Source of the DNA: Streptomyces uncialis | GTDB lineage: Bacteria; Actinomycetota; Actinomycetes; Streptomycetales; Streptomycetaceae | Direction of reading: 5' to 3' | NCBI RefSeq assembly: GCF_036250755.1 | Contig: NZ_CP109583.1 | Location: forward strand, 7,496,001 to 7,560,000 | Length of the DNA: 64,000 nucleotides | Shown: positions 1-9,115 of the stretch, one piece after another | Layout of the letters: each line of letters starts with the position of its first letter | Position numbering within the stretch: position 1 is the stretch's first letter | Notes under the pieces: model-generated | Told to the model about the DNA's origin: nothing | The model's input: the letters and a program-made list of their open reading frames with translations, nothing else | The model's database searches: none | Position numbers and translations under genes: made by a program

Positions 1-300
1 CTTTTTGCGTTCCGGGGGTCTGGCGTTTGCGGGCGGGTCTGTTGCCTGCGGGTCGCCTTCGCTTGCGCCTTCGAGGTTTCGTACCTGGGCGTGCTTGTTC
101 CTGTGCGGGTCGCCTTCGCTTGCGCCTTCGGGGTTCCATGCCTGGGCGTGCTTGTTCCTGTGTGGGTGGTCCGTGGGTGCGCGGTTCCTCGCGCCCCTGG
201 ATGCTGCGCCGGTTCGTTGCTCCTCGGGTGCGGGTCGCCTTCGTCGCGCAGTTCCTCGCGCCCCTGGGGGTGCCCCGGTGCGTTGTTCGTCGGGTGCGGG
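1..300 (+). repeat. dispersed intergenic repeat cluster 1
   Basis: Two near-identical units of about 57 bp (around 30-85 and 90-145) are followed by two copies of a block ending in TTCCTCGCGCCCCTGG (near 184-200 and 250-266). The same block family recurs at 16140-16480 and, inverted, at 50300-50740. The GTGGGTGCGCGGTTCCTCGC portion can form an imperfect GC hairpin. No credible coding frame is present. It probably marks the 3' side of a rightward gene lying before the window. Confidence 0.7.
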
Positions 301-615
301 TGATCACTCGGCGTGTGTGTGTGATGGCCCTGTGTGTAAAAGAGGCGAGTCTAGCGGGGTGGGCGGCCTGGTTTCAGGTGCTTGCGGAATATGACACAGC
401 GAAGATGCGGCCGGACTAAGCTCGCCCGCAGCGCGCTGAGTTGAGACGAAATCGGGCGTTTGTTCCCGGGCTTCCCGTTGGTGGGAATCATCCCGGACGC
501 TCCCGCACGTCCAGCACCCGGAAATCACACTGGAAACATCCCTGACCGCTACGAAACCGCGAAGTTCCCCGCAATCCCCGACAACTCCACGAGTCGACTG
601 TCTTAGAGGGCATAC
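301..615. other. intergenic region upstream of the conservon
   Basis: About 300 bp lie between the repeat cluster and cvnA. No protein-like frame or RNA gene is evident. The cvn promoter should lie here, but no convincing -35/-10 pair could be assigned by eye. The AGAGGG ribosome binding site at 605-610 serves cvnA. Confidence 0.5.
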
Positions 616-2373
616 ATGGTGAGTGTTCAAGCGCCTCCCGGTGGCCGAGAAGTCCCGCGTCTCCGCGTCCAGGTGCTGCCGACCGTCCTGATGGCCGCGG
701 TGACCGGGGGCTGTGTGGCCGCGGTCACGGAACCGGCCCGGCTGGTCGTCGCCCTGTGCGGGGTGATCGGCACCGTGCTGGTGGCCGCGATCGGCGCCGA
801 GACCGTACGGCGCGGACGGCGGCTGGAGGCCCAGCGTGTCGAGCACGCCCGCCAGATCGACTGTCTGGAAGGGCGGATCGCCGCCCATGACGCCGAACTG
901 ATCCACCTCGGCAGCCAGCTCCTGCCCGACGCGCTGTTCCGGCTGCGCCAGGGCGAGTCGCCCGCCGAGGTGATGCGCGCGGTCGTCGACGCCGACCCCG
1001 CCTACCGCGACCTCCCCGACGCCCAGCGCACCCTGCTCAAGGACGTCCTGACGATCGTCGACAACGAGGAGGCCATGCGGGAGGCGACCCAGCGTGCCTT
1101 CGTCAACATCGCCCGCCGGGTCCAGGCCATCGTCCATCAGCAGGCCGCCGAACTGCGGGAGATGGAGGAGGACCACGGGCGCAACCCCGAGGTCTTCGAC
1201 GACCTGCTCCGCATCGACCACGGCACCGCGCTGATCGGCCGTCTCGCCGACTCCATCGCGGTACTCGGCGGCGCCCGGCCGGGACGTCTGTGGCCCAAGC
1301 CCGTACCGCTGTTCAGCGTGCTGCGCGGCGCCATGTCCCGCATCCTGGAATACCGGCGCGTGGACCTGCATTCCATCGCCAAGGTCGCCATCAAGGGCAC
1401 CCATGTGGAGCCCCTGATCCACGCCGCCGCCGAACTCCTCGACAACGCCACCCGCTACTCGCCGCCCCACACACGGGTGCATGTCACCGCCGTCGAGGTG
1501 CAGACCGGTATCGCCATCGAGATCGAGGACGGCGGGGTCAGTCTCAGCGAGGAGGCCCGGCTGCGGGCCGAGCGGATGGTCGCCCAGGCGCAGGCCGGTA
1601 TCGACCTCAAGGACCTCGGCGAGACGCCCCGCCTCGGGATGGCCGTCGTCGGCAGGCTCTCGCAGATGTTCCATATGCAGGTCTCACTGCGGCAGTCCGC
1701 GTACGGCGGTGTCCGCGCCGTACTCGTCGTGCCGCGCGACATGCTCACCTCGGGGCCCGCGCCCGGACTCGCCCACGGTATCGGCGCCACCGCCGTACCC
1801 CGGGTGAACGACGACGGCACCCCCATGCAGGAACTGAAGCGGAAGGCCAAGAAGCGCCGTCCGACCACCGGCCCGCGCCGCCCCTCCGACGATCTGACGC
1901 CCACGGGCGCCACCGACGACGACGTACCGGTCGTCACCGAATGGACGGCGAACGGGCTGCCGCAGCGCCGCAGCCGGGTCAAGACCCCGCTCAGCCAGCG
2001 CTACGCCGAGGCCGCGGCGTCGGCCGCCGCGGAGGCCGCCGGGGAACCCGACCCCTGGCGGGTCCCCGTACCGGCCCAGGCCGAGAAGCCCGACGAGCCC
2101 GAACCGGGCCTGTGGGTCGAGGCGTTCATGAACGGCATCAAGGGCGCGCCGACCACCCCGGACACGGCGGGTCCCGACGGCACCGGCCCGACCGGACCGG
2201 ACGCCTCCGGCGACCCCGCAGCGCACCACGGCCCCGGGGGCACCCGCCCCGGTACCGCCGTCAACGGCAGCGGTGGTGTCGTCAACGGCACCGCACAGGG
2301 CCATCGCACCGGCCCGCACCCGCAGGCACGCCCGGAGACCGACGACCTCATGGACGAGGGGGACCGCAAGTGA
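616..2373 (+). CDS. cvnA: conservon sensor histidine kinase-like protein CvnA
   Basis: 585 aa. Two hydrophobic segments lie near residues 21-37 and 42-61. A coiled linker follows, then a HATPase_c domain with an N-box containing ELLDNATRYSPP around residue 276 and a G1 box EDGG at about 304-307. The C-terminal 200 residues are Pro/Ala/Gly-rich and probably disordered. Conservons (cvnABCD, often with a P450) are actinobacterial operons in which CvnA is a membrane sensor ATPase controlling a small GTPase. From its synteny this may be the cvn9/rar copy, linked to aerial development in S. coelicolor (inference). ATG at 616 follows AGAGGG; GTG at 619 is an alternative. The stop overlaps cvnB by 4 bases. 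Confidence 0.93.
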   Translation: MVSVQAPPGGREVPRLRVQVLPTVLMAAVTGGCVAAVTEPARLVVALCGVIGTVLVAAIGAETVRRGRRLEAQRVEHARQIDCLEGRIAAHDAELIHLGSQLLPDALFRLRQGESPAEVMRAVVDADPAYRDLPDAQRTLLKDVLTIVDNEEAMREATQRAFVNIARRVQAIVHQQAAELREMEEDHGRNPEVFDDLLRIDHGTALIGRLADSIAVLGGARPGRLWPKPVPLFSVLRGAMSRILEYRRVDLHSIAKVAIKGTHVEPLIHAAAELLDNATRYSPPHTRVHVTAVEVQTGIAIEIEDGGVSLSEEARLRAERMVAQAQAGIDLKDLGETPRLGMAVVGRLSQMFHMQVSLRQSAYGGVRAVLVVPRDMLTSGPAPGLAHGIGATAVPRVNDDGTPMQELKRKAKKRRPTTGPRRPSDDLTPTGATDDDVPVVTEWTANGLPQRRSRVKTPLSQRYAEAAASAAAEAAGEPDPWRVPVPAQAEKPDEPEPGLWVEAFMNGIKGAPTTPDTAGPDGTGPTGPDASGDPAAHHGPGGTRPGTAVNGSGGVVNGTAQGHRTGPHPQARPETDDLMDEGDRK

Positions 2374-2777
2374 TCCAGCAGCGCGCCAATTTCGACTGGA
2401 TGCTCAAGGAACTCGCGGACGGAGTCCCGCACACCCGGCAGGTCGTCGTGCTCTCCGCCGACGGACTCCGGATCGCCCGCTTCGGCGGCGAACCCGACGC
2501 GGCCGACCGGCTCGCGGCGGCCTGTGCCGGACTCCAGAGCCTCGCGAGCGCCGTGGCCGCCGAGATCCCCGACAGCGACGGCCGGATGCGCATGGTCATC
2601 ATCGAGGTCAGCGGCGGCTACTTCTATCTGATGGCGGCCGGCGCGGGGGCCTTCCTCGCCGTCCTCGCCGACGAGACCGTCGACGCGGGTCTGATGAGCA
2701 ACCGCATGCGTGACCTGGTGGTACGGATCGGCGCCCATCTCACCAGTCCCCCGAGGCGGGACGGGCAGGCCGTATGA
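2370..2777 (+). CDS. cvnB: roadblock/LC7 family protein CvnB
   Basis: 135 aa roadblock/LC7 protein. The start motif RANFDWMLKEL, then VVVLSADGLRIARFG and a C-terminal VRIGAHL, is typical of conservon B subunits, which regulate the partner Ras-like GTPase CvnD. It starts at GTG 2370 in a GTGA overlap with the cvnA stop and ends in an ATGA overlap with cvnC, so it is translationally coupled on both sides. No signal peptide or membrane segment, so it is cytosolic. Confidence 0.93.
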   Translation: MIQQRANFDWMLKELADGVPHTRQVVVLSADGLRIARFGGEPDAADRLAAACAGLQSLASAVAAEIPDSDGRMRMVIIEVSGGYFYLMAAGAGAFLAVLADETVDAGLMSNRMRDLVVRIGAHLTSPPRRDGQAV

Positions 2778-3148
2778 CTCCTCCGCAACGCGAACGCCGC
2801 GCCCCCCGATCCGCCCCGGAGAAGGACCCGGAGCGCCTCTACGTCATCGCCGGCGGCGCAGAGGGGACCGAACGGGCGGAGGTGGACCTGGTGACCCTGA
2901 TCGTCACCCGCTGCGAACCGCCGCCCACCGCCCAGCCCGAACAGGCGGCCGTGCTCCGGCTGTGCCGCTCGCCTCTGTCCGTCGCCGAGATCTCGGCCTA
3001 TCTCAACCTGCCGTTCAGCGTGGTGACCGTGCTGCTGACCGAACTACTGGCGGCGGATCTGGTCCAGGCACGCGCACCGATCGTGCGTTCCGCGCTGCCC
3101 GACCGTTCCCTTCTCGAAGCGGTGATACATGGACTTCAACGACTCTGA
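2774..3148 (+). CDS. cvnC: DUF742 protein CvnC
   Basis: 124 aa DUF742 protein. The C-terminal half reads as a winged-helix-like segment (SVAEISAYLNLPFSVVTVLL), the usual pattern of conservon C subunits. It starts at ATG 2774 in an ATGA overlap with cvnB, and its 3' end overlaps cvnD by 20 bases. Its biochemical role is unclear in the family; it is normally part of the CvnA-B-C-D signalling complex. Confidence 0.92.
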   Translation: MTPPQRERRAPRSAPEKDPERLYVIAGGAEGTERAEVDLVTLIVTRCEPPPTAQPEQAAVLRLCRSPLSVAEISAYLNLPFSVVTVLLTELLAADLVQARAPIVRSALPDRSLLEAVIHGLQRL

Positions 3149-3752
3149 CAGCATCGGCACGATCACGGGCCCACGCGCAGAGGATCACCTTCCGGACACC
3201 GCGACCGCGGCCGTCAAGATCGTGATCGTGGGCGGCTTCGGGGTCGGCAAGACCACCATGGTCCGCGCGGTGAGCGAGATCCGGCCGCTCACCACCGAGG
3301 AGACGATGACCCAGGCGGGCATCGGTGTCGACGACAACTACGGCTCCGAGACCAAGACCGCCACGACGGTCGCCATGGACTTCGGACGGATCAGCATCAC
3401 CGAGCAACTGGTGCTGTACCTGTTCGGCACCCCTGGCCAGGAACGCTTCTGGTTCCTGTGGAACGGCCTGTTCGAAGGGGCGCTGGGCGCCGTCGTGCTG
3501 ATCGACACCCGGCGGCTGGAGGTCAGCTTCGACGTGATCGGGCGGCTGGAGGAACGCGGGGTGCCGTTCGTGATCGCCGTCAACGACTTCCCGGACGCCC
3601 CGTGCTACCCCGTCGGGGAACTGCGGGCCGCGCTCGATCTGTCGGAGGACATCCCCATCGTCAACTGCGACGCCCGGCAGCGGGCGTCCAGCCGGGACGC
3701 GCTGATGACCCTGATGCACTTCCTGCACTCACTGACCCGGACCCCCGCCTGA
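3129..3752 (+). CDS. cvnD: conservon small GTPase CvnD
   Basis: 207 aa Ras-like GTPase of the MglA/CvnD type. The P-loop GGFGVGKTT is at about 35-43, the G3-like GTPGQERF is near 99-106, and the G4-like NDFPD is further on. It should cycle between GTP and GDP forms under CvnB/CvnA control. The coding sequence starts inside cvnC (20-base overlap) at ATG 3129, so it belongs to the same transcript. No membrane segment. Confidence 0.94.
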   Translation: MDFNDSDSIGTITGPRAEDHLPDTATAAVKIVIVGGFGVGKTTMVRAVSEIRPLTTEETMTQAGIGVDDNYGSETKTATTVAMDFGRISITEQLVLYLFGTPGQERFWFLWNGLFEGALGAVVLIDTRRLEVSFDVIGRLEERGVPFVIAVNDFPDAPCYPVGELRAALDLSEDIPIVNCDARQRASSRDALMTLMHFLHSLTRTPA

Positions 3753-4062
3753 CCGGCACCCCTGTCCGACCGGCACCCCATATACGACCGGCACTCCGCC
3801 CGACCCGGGCCGCTGTCCGACCCGGGCGGTCACCTGCCTGAACCCCTTCTCCGCCTGCCCCGGACCGCTTGCCCCGGACCGCTTGCCCCGGACCGCTTGC
3901 CCGGGAGCGCCCACCCGGGGCGGACCTCCACCTGGGCCGGGCGGTCGGTCCGCCCGCCGCCGCCCGTGCCCGCCCCCCTTCCCGAAACGCTCTTCCCGGC
4001 ACGCCCTTCCCGCCCCCCTGCCCGTACCCCGCCACCGGCCCGGACTTCTCGGAGCGACCACC
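3753..4062. other. intergenic gap in the conservon with 14-bp tandem repeat
   Basis: About 310 bp separate cvnD from the P450. The gap is C-rich. It contains three perfect tandem copies of CCCCGGACCGCTTG at 3858-3899 and a degenerate CCGACCGGCACCCC-like series at 3752-3800. No convincing small gene is present. Confidence 0.6.
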
Positions 4063-4065
4063 GTG

Positions 4066-5565
4066 ATGACTCCCCCTCACCTCCCCGGCACCGACGATCC
4101 CGCCGCGTCCCCGCCGCCCGGCTGTCCCGCCCACGGCCTCGCCGCGGGCAGACGCAGGCTGTACGGGCCCGAGGCCGACGCCGATCTGGCCGGCCTCTAC
4201 GAGAAGCTGCGCGCCGAGCACGGCCCGGTGGCCCCCGTACTGATCCACAACGACGTCCCGATGTGGGCCGTCCTCGGCCACGGCGAGAACCTGCAACTGG
4301 TCCGTACACCCTCGACGTTCAACCGTGACGCCCGGGAGTGGCACGCCGTCAAGGACGGCACGGCCGGTCCCACCCACCCCCTGGCGCCGGTCTTCTCCTG
4401 GCAGCCCATCTGTAGTTTCGCCGAAGGCGCCGAGCACCAGCGGCTGCGCGGCGCCGTCACCGGCGCCCTGTCGGGCATCGACGCCCGCGGGGTCCGCCGC
4501 TACATCAACCGCTACAGCCAGCGCCTGGTCAACGACATCTGCGAGGACGGCCGCGCCGATCTGGTGAGCCAGTTCGCCGAGCAGCTGCCGATGGCGGTGA
4601 TGTGCGAACTCCTCGGTATGCCGGAGGAGTACGACGAGCGCATGGTGCAGGCCGCCCGCGACATGATCAAGGGCACCGAGACCGCGATCGCCAGCAACGA
4701 GTACGTGATGAGCGCGCTGATGAGCCTGGTCCTGCGGCGCCGGGCCCAGCCGGAGGAGGACTTCACCAGCGCGCTGCTCGCCCATGGGTCGGGGCTCACC
4801 GACGACGAGGTCGCCCAGCACCTGCGGCTCGTCCTCATCGCCGCGTACGAGGCGACCGCCAATCTCATCTCGAACGTACTGCGGATGATCCTGACCGATC
4901 CGAGGTTCCGGGCCCAGCTCGGCGGCGGCCAGATGACCGTGCCCGAGGCGGTGGAGCAGATCCTCTGGGATGAGCCGCCGTTCAGCGCGATGGTGGGCTA
5001 CTTCGCCAAGCACGACACGGAGCTGGGCGGTCAGCGCATCCGGGCGGGGGAAGGACTCATCTTCGGGATCGCGCCGGGCAATGTGGACCCGGAGGTCCGC
5101 CCGGACCTGGAGGCCAATATGCAGGGCAACCGCTCGCATCTCGCGTTCGGCGGCGGCCCGCACGAGTGCCCCGGGCAGGACATCGGCCGGGCCATCGCCG
5201 ACACGGGGGTGGACGCGCTGCTGATGCGGCTGCGGGACGTGCAGCTCGACATCGGCGAGGACGAGCTGCGCTGGCGTTCGTCGATCCTGTCGCGGCATCT
5301 GGTGGAACTGCCGGTGACCTTCACCCCGCAGCCCACCCAGGACGTGATGACCCGGCCCAGCCTCGGGGTGCCCGCCGCGGCGGGCGGCGACTGGCAGGTG
5401 TCGTCGCCCGCGCCGCTGTCGGCGCCCGGTCCCGTGGTGGCGCCCGACCGGCCGGCCGGGGCGGCCGGTCCGCTGCCGCCGCCCGCCGAGCCGGTGGCCC
5501 CCGCTCCCCAGCCGGTGCCGCGCGGGCTGTGGCGGCGGCTCGCGCGCTGGTGGCGCGCGGCCTGA
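4066..5565 (+). CDS. cvnE: conservon cytochrome P450 CvnE
   Basis: 499 aa P450. The haem loop FGGGPHECPGQDIG carries the Cys ligand at about residue 368, and the I-helix segment is AAYEATAN. The K-helix position, normally ExxR, reads EQILWDEPP (residues about 297-305), so Arg is replaced by Trp and the Glu partner by Gln. Some conservon-linked P450 subfamilies such as CYP157 are known to lack ExxR. The C-terminal ~75 residues are Pro/Ala-rich. The start is ATG 4066, or GTG 4063 directly before it, after GGAGCGAC. The substrate is unknown. It follows cvnD after a 310-bp gap, so it may have its own promoter. Confidence 0.9.
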   Translation: MTPPHLPGTDDPAASPPPGCPAHGLAAGRRRLYGPEADADLAGLYEKLRAEHGPVAPVLIHNDVPMWAVLGHGENLQLVRTPSTFNRDAREWHAVKDGTAGPTHPLAPVFSWQPICSFAEGAEHQRLRGAVTGALSGIDARGVRRYINRYSQRLVNDICEDGRADLVSQFAEQLPMAVMCELLGMPEEYDERMVQAARDMIKGTETAIASNEYVMSALMSLVLRRRAQPEEDFTSALLAHGSGLTDDEVAQHLRLVLIAAYEATANLISNVLRMILTDPRFRAQLGGGQMTVPEAVEQILWDEPPFSAMVGYFAKHDTELGGQRIRAGEGLIFGIAPGNVDPEVRPDLEANMQGNRSHLAFGGGPHECPGQDIGRAIADTGVDALLMRLRDVQLDIGEDELRWRSSILSRHLVELPVTFTPQPTQDVMTRPSLGVPAAAGGDWQVSSPAPLSAPGPVVAPDRPAGAAGPLPPPAEPVAPAPQPVPRGLWRRLARWWRAA

Positions 5566-5591
5566 GCGGGGAGGACGGCGCGGGCCGGGGT

Positions 5592-6563
5592 TCAGCGCGC
5601 GGGCGGTTCCGGTGGCCGCGCGGGGGCCCCGTCGAGCCGCCGGGCGCTGACGAAGCGGTGGCGCAGGCCCGTGACGGGATCCGTGAACCCCAGGACCCGG
5701 GCCAGCAGCCGCAGCGGTGCACGGAAGTCGCCGTCCGCCACCGGGTCCAGGACCACCGGGTACAGCGGGTCACCGATGAGGGGGATGCCCAGGGAGTTCA
5801 TGTGCACCCGCAGCTGGTGGGTGCGGCCGGTGCGGGGCAGCAGCCGGTAGCGCGCCGCCGAGTCCGGTCCGGCGTTGCCGATGAGCTCCACCCGGGTCTC
5901 CGCGTTCGGTTCGCCCGGCACCTCGCGGGCCGTGAGGACGCCCCGTTCCTTCTCGATACGGCTGCGGACCGTGCGGGGGAGCTCCAGATCGTCGCGGTAC
6001 GGGGCCAGCCCTTCGTACTCCTTGTGGATCCGCTTGTCGCGGAACAGGGTCTGGTACGCGCCGCGTTCCTCCGGGCGGACCGTGAACAGGACCAGCCCGG
6101 CCGTCAGCCGGTCGAGCCGGTGCGCGGCGCCCAGGGCGGGGAGGTCCAGGTCGCGGCGCAGCCGGGCGAGCGCGGTCTCGGTGATGTGGCCGCCGCGCGG
6201 GGTGGTGGCAAGGAAGTGGGGCTTGTCCACGACGACGATGTGCTCGTCCCGGTACACCACGGGAAGCGGGAACGGGACGGGTGTCTCCGGTGTCCGGGGC
6301 CGGTGGAACCATACGTACAGCCCTGGGACGTACGGGGTCAGCGGGGTGACGGGAGTGCCGTCTGCGGTGACGAAGGCACCGGCGCCGAGCAGGGCGTCGA
6401 TGGTGTCGGCGGACGGGGCGAGCCGGTCCACGAGATGGTCCCGTACTGTCGGCCAGTTGGCCGTGTCGGGTCCGGCGGCGGGCAGTCGCAGACGTACCGG
6501 GTCGATCCCGTCGCGCTGGGGGAGCGGGGCGGGCGGGGGCGGGGTGCGGCGCCTTCGGCTCAT
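5592..6563 (-). CDS. RluA-family RNA pseudouridine synthase
   Basis: 323 aa. The pseudouridine synthase motif HRLDRLTAGLVLF contains the catalytic Asp, and the later motif GRTHQLRVHMNSLGIPLIGDPLY is typical of the RluA/YlyB group that converts uridine to pseudouridine in rRNA or tRNA. The N-terminal ~70 residues replace the S4 domain seen in some members. Cytosolic. It is convergent with the P450 gene across a 26-base gap. The target nucleotide cannot be read from sequence. ATG 6563 is the start. Confidence 0.9.
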   Translation of the reverse strand: MSRRRRTPPPPAPLPQRDGIDPVRLRLPAAGPDTANWPTVRDHLVDRLAPSADTIDALLGAGAFVTADGTPVTPLTPYVPGLYVWFHRPRTPETPVPFPLPVVYRDEHIVVVDKPHFLATTPRGGHITETALARLRRDLDLPALGAAHRLDRLTAGLVLFTVRPEERGAYQTLFRDKRIHKEYEGLAPYRDDLELPRTVRSRIEKERGVLTAREVPGEPNAETRVELIGNAGPDSAARYRLLPRTGRTHQLRVHMNSLGIPLIGDPLYPVVLDPVADGDFRAPLRLLARVLGFTDPVTGLRHRFVSARRLDGAPARPPEPPAR

Positions 6564-6703
6564 CGGGGTCGAGGGTAGTCCCGGACCGGGTCCGCCTCGC
6601 GGCCGGGGCGGGTCGCGCCGGGCGTGGCCGGGGTCCCCGGGGCGGGGCGGCCGGGCTGGGAAAAGTGGTGGTCGGGGCCGGGTGGGTTAGGCAGGATGGG
6701 GGG

Positions 6704-7288
6704 ATGCCTACTCTGGTGAACGACGTGGTGGCCGCGGGCACGCTCGCGAGGGTTCCCCAGCCCTCGATGGAGGTCGAGGGCGGGCTGGTGGCCCGGCCGT
6801 GGGCGGATCACGACGCCTCCGCCGTGTTCACGGCGTTCCAGGACCCCACTCTGCATCAGTGGCATGTCCGCAGCGCCGACTCACCGGACGAGGTGCTGCG
6901 CTGGATCGCCGGCTGGCGGGCCGCCTGGGCCGGTGAACGCGACGCGCAGTGGGCGGTGGCCGACGCGCACAGCGACGAACTGGTCGGCCGGGTGGCCCTG
7001 CGGAGCATCGAGCTGGGCGACGGCGTGGCGGAGGTCGCGTACTGGACCGTGCCGTCGGCGCGGGGGCGCGGTGTCGCGCCGCGCGCGGTGCGGGCGCTCA
7101 GCCGCTGGGCCTTCGGGATCGGCTTCCACCGGCTGGAGCTCATGCACGCGATCGGCAACGACGCGTCCTGCCGGGTGGCGGCCAAGTCCGGTTTCGTGGA
7201 GGAGGGCACCAAACGCTCGGCGGCCCTCCACCAGGACGGCTGGTACGACATGCATCTGCACGCCCGGGTGGCCGGGGACCCGGTGTGA
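6704..7288 (+). CDS. GNAT N-acetyltransferase, RimJ/RimL type
   Basis: 194 aa. The GNAT fold shows VAYWTVPSARGRGVAPRAVRAL (acetyl-CoA pyrophosphate loop, with the RGRGVA core) and the C-terminal HRLELMHAIGNDASCRVAAK segment typical of RimJ/RimL acetyltransferases. The acceptor is unknown. ATG 6704 is chosen because AGGATGGGGG precedes it; an upstream in-frame start at 6665 has no binding site. It ends 13 bases before the convergent siderophore-interacting gene. Confidence 0.88.
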   Translation: MPTLVNDVVAAGTLARVPQPSMEVEGGLVARPWADHDASAVFTAFQDPTLHQWHVRSADSPDEVLRWIAGWRAAWAGERDAQWAVADAHSDELVGRVALRSIELGDGVAEVAYWTVPSARGRGVAPRAVRALSRWAFGIGFHRLELMHAIGNDASCRVAAKSGFVEEGTKRSAALHQDGWYDMHLHARVAGDPV

Positions 7289-7301
7289 GGGGCGGGCCCG
7301 G

Positions 7302-8138
7302 TCAGGCCGTCTTCTCCTGCTCGGCCTCCACCTGCGCGTTCCACTCGGGCTTGGACGCCTGCCAGCCGTCCTCGTTGTGCCCGAGGCGCCAGTAACCGGA
7401 GATCGACAGGTCCTCGCGGGGCACCTGGTGCTCGATCCGCAGCATCCGGCGCAGCTCCTTCACGAAACCGGCCTCGCCGTGGACGAACGCCTGGAGCCGG
7501 CCCGCCGGGAACCGGAGGGCTCGCACCGCTTCGAGCAGGGCCTGACCGACCGGGCGCTCGCCCCGGTGCAGCCAGACGACCTCGGCGTCGGTCGCGATCT
7601 TCTGCTCCTCCTCGGGGCCGGGGACCTCCACGAAGGCATGGACGACGGCACCCGCCGGAAGGGCCTCCAGCGAGGCGGCGATCGCGGGCAGGGCGCTCTC
7701 GTCACCGGCCAGCAGATGCCAGTCGGCGTCCGCCTGGGGGGCGTAGGCGCCGCCGGGGCCCAGGATGCGGACGGTGTCGCCGGGGCGGGCGGCGGCGGCC
7801 CAGGGGCCCGCGATGCCCGCGTCGCCGTGGATCACGAAGTCGAAGACGGCTTCACGTGTCACCGGGTCCCACGACCGCACGGAGTACGTGCGGGTCACGG
7901 GCCACTGCTCCCGGGGGACCTCCGCGCGGATGCGCTGGATGTCGAACGGCTCGGGATAGCTCACCCCGGCCGGGGGGAACAGGAACTTCACATAGTGATC
8001 GGTCCACTCGTCCGCCGCGAAGTCGGCGAGCCCCTCGCCGCCCAGCACCACCCGGTGCATGTGCGGGGTGATCCGCTCCGTGCGCACGACGCGTCCCAGA
8101 TGGGTCGCCGGTGCTTGGCGTACAGGTCGCTCGGCCAT
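7302..8138 (-). CDS. siderophore-interacting protein (ferric-siderophore reductase family)
   Basis: 278 aa SIP-family flavoprotein. The FAD-binding RTYSVRSWDP segment lies about one third along, and the NAD(P)H domain LLAGDESALPAIAASLEAL lies in the middle. Family members reduce ferric siderophores in the cytosol to release iron. ATG 8138 has GGGGAG upstream; a longer in-frame start at 8156 would overlap the regulatory site. A near-consensus iron box lies at 8158-8176, so repression by DmdR1/IdeR under iron sufficiency is expected. No siderophore biosynthesis genes are adjacent. Confidence 0.92.
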   Translation of the reverse strand: MAERPVRQAPATHLGRVVRTERITPHMHRVVLGGEGLADFAADEWTDHYVKFLFPPAGVSYPEPFDIQRIRAEVPREQWPVTRTYSVRSWDPVTREAVFDFVIHGDAGIAGPWAAAARPGDTVRILGPGGAYAPQADADWHLLAGDESALPAIAASLEALPAGAVVHAFVEVPGPEEEQKIATDAEVVWLHRGERPVGQALLEAVRALRFPAGRLQAFVHGEAGFVKELRRMLRIEHQVPREDLSISGYWRLGHNEDGWQASKPEWNAQVEAEQEKTA

Positions 8139-8157
8139 GAGGACTCCCCTGATCACT

Positions 8158-8176
8158 GGTACTTAGGCTTACCTAA
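8158..8176 (-). promoter_or_regulatory. iron box (DmdR/IdeR operator)
   Basis: The bases TTAGGCTTACCTAA at 8163-8176 match the last 14 positions of the 19-bp TWAGGTWAGSCTWACCTWA consensus with no mismatch; the first five positions diverge. It sits 20-38 bases upstream of the siderophore-interacting protein start, a repressing position. Confidence 0.75.
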
Positions 8177-8185
8177 GTTAGCATC

Positions 8186-9115
8186 TCACGACTGGAGAGT
8201 GGAGAGCAGGCGGGCCAGTGATCCACCGAGCCCCCAGCGCTGCGCGAGCGCGTCCAGAGCCGCCGGGTCGCGCGGGGCGCGCGGCAGCGCCGGGTCCACC
8301 CGCGGCAGCGGTACGTCCAGCGCGACCCCGACGACCTTGGGGGCGACGGCGAGATAGGGCCGGGACTCGTGCAGCCGCTTGCGCTGGGTCGGGGTCAGCC
8401 GGGCCGCCGGACTGTCGATCGCGGCCATGATCCCGGCGAGGTCGCCGAACTCCGCCAGCAGTTTGGCCGCCGTCTTCTCGCCGATGCCGGGCACCCCGGG
8501 CAGTCCGTCGGAGGGGTCGCCGCGCAGCAGCGCGAGATCCGCGTACCCGGCGCCCCCCACGCCGTACTTCTCGCGCAGGACCGCCTCGTCGGTGAGCTGG
8601 AGGGTGCCGACGCCCTTGAGCGGGTACAGCACGCGCACGTCCCGGGCGTCGTCCACCAGCTGGTAGAGGTCGCGGTCACCGGTCACGATGTCCACCGGGC
8701 CCGTCGCGTGGGCGGTGAACGAACCGATCACGTCGTCGGCCTCGTACCCCTCGACCCCGACCCGGGCGATCCCCAGCGCGTCCAGCACCGCCTCGATGAC
8801 CGGCACCTGCGGGGACAGGGTGTCGGGCACCTCCTCCTCGTCCGGACCGGCCGGGGTCTCCCGCGCCACCCGGTGCGCCTTGTAGGAGGGGATCAGGTCG
8901 ACCCGCCACTGGGGCCGCCAGTCGGCGTCCATACAGGCGATCAGATCGTCCGGGTGATGGTCCTTGACGAGCCGGTCGATGAATTCGAGCAGACCGCGCA
9001 CCGCGTTCACCGGGGTGCCGTCCGGTGCCTTCACCGACTCCGGGACGCCGAAGTAGGCCCGGAAGTAGAGGGAGGCGGTGTCGAGGAGCATGAGCCGTCG
9101 GGTTCGCTGAGTCAC
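8186..9115 (-). CDS. 5'-3' exonuclease (Pol I N-terminal domain family)
   Basis: 309 aa stand-alone homologue of the DNA polymerase I 5'-3' exonuclease/FEN domain. Metal-binding acidic motifs include MLLDTASLYFRAYFG, CMDADWRPQWR, EGYEADDVIGSF and VTGDRDLYQLVDD. The helix-hairpin-helix is GLPGVPGIGEKTAAKLLAEFG. It would remove flaps or RNA primers. GTG 9115 is taken as the start; ATG 9091 is a possible shorter one. A longer frame reaching 9334 is low-complexity and rejected. Confidence 0.9.
   Translation of the reverse strand: MTQRTRRLMLLDTASLYFRAYFGVPESVKAPDGTPVNAVRGLLEFIDRLVKDHHPDDLIACMDADWRPQWRVDLIPSYKAHRVARETPAGPDEEEVPDTLSPQVPVIEAVLDALGIARVGVEGYEADDVIGSFTAHATGPVDIVTGDRDLYQLVDDARDVRVLYPLKGVGTLQLTDEAVLREKYGVGGAGYADLALLRGDPSDGLPGVPGIGEKTAAKLLAEFGDLAGIMAAIDSPAARLTPTQRKRLHESRPYLAVAPKVVGVALDVPLPRVDPALPRAPRDPAALDALAQRWGLGGSLARLLSTLQS

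Noticed and set aside
3661..5298. 545-codon open frame on the - strand
   Set aside because: Antisense to the P450 with its haem motif; composition artefact.
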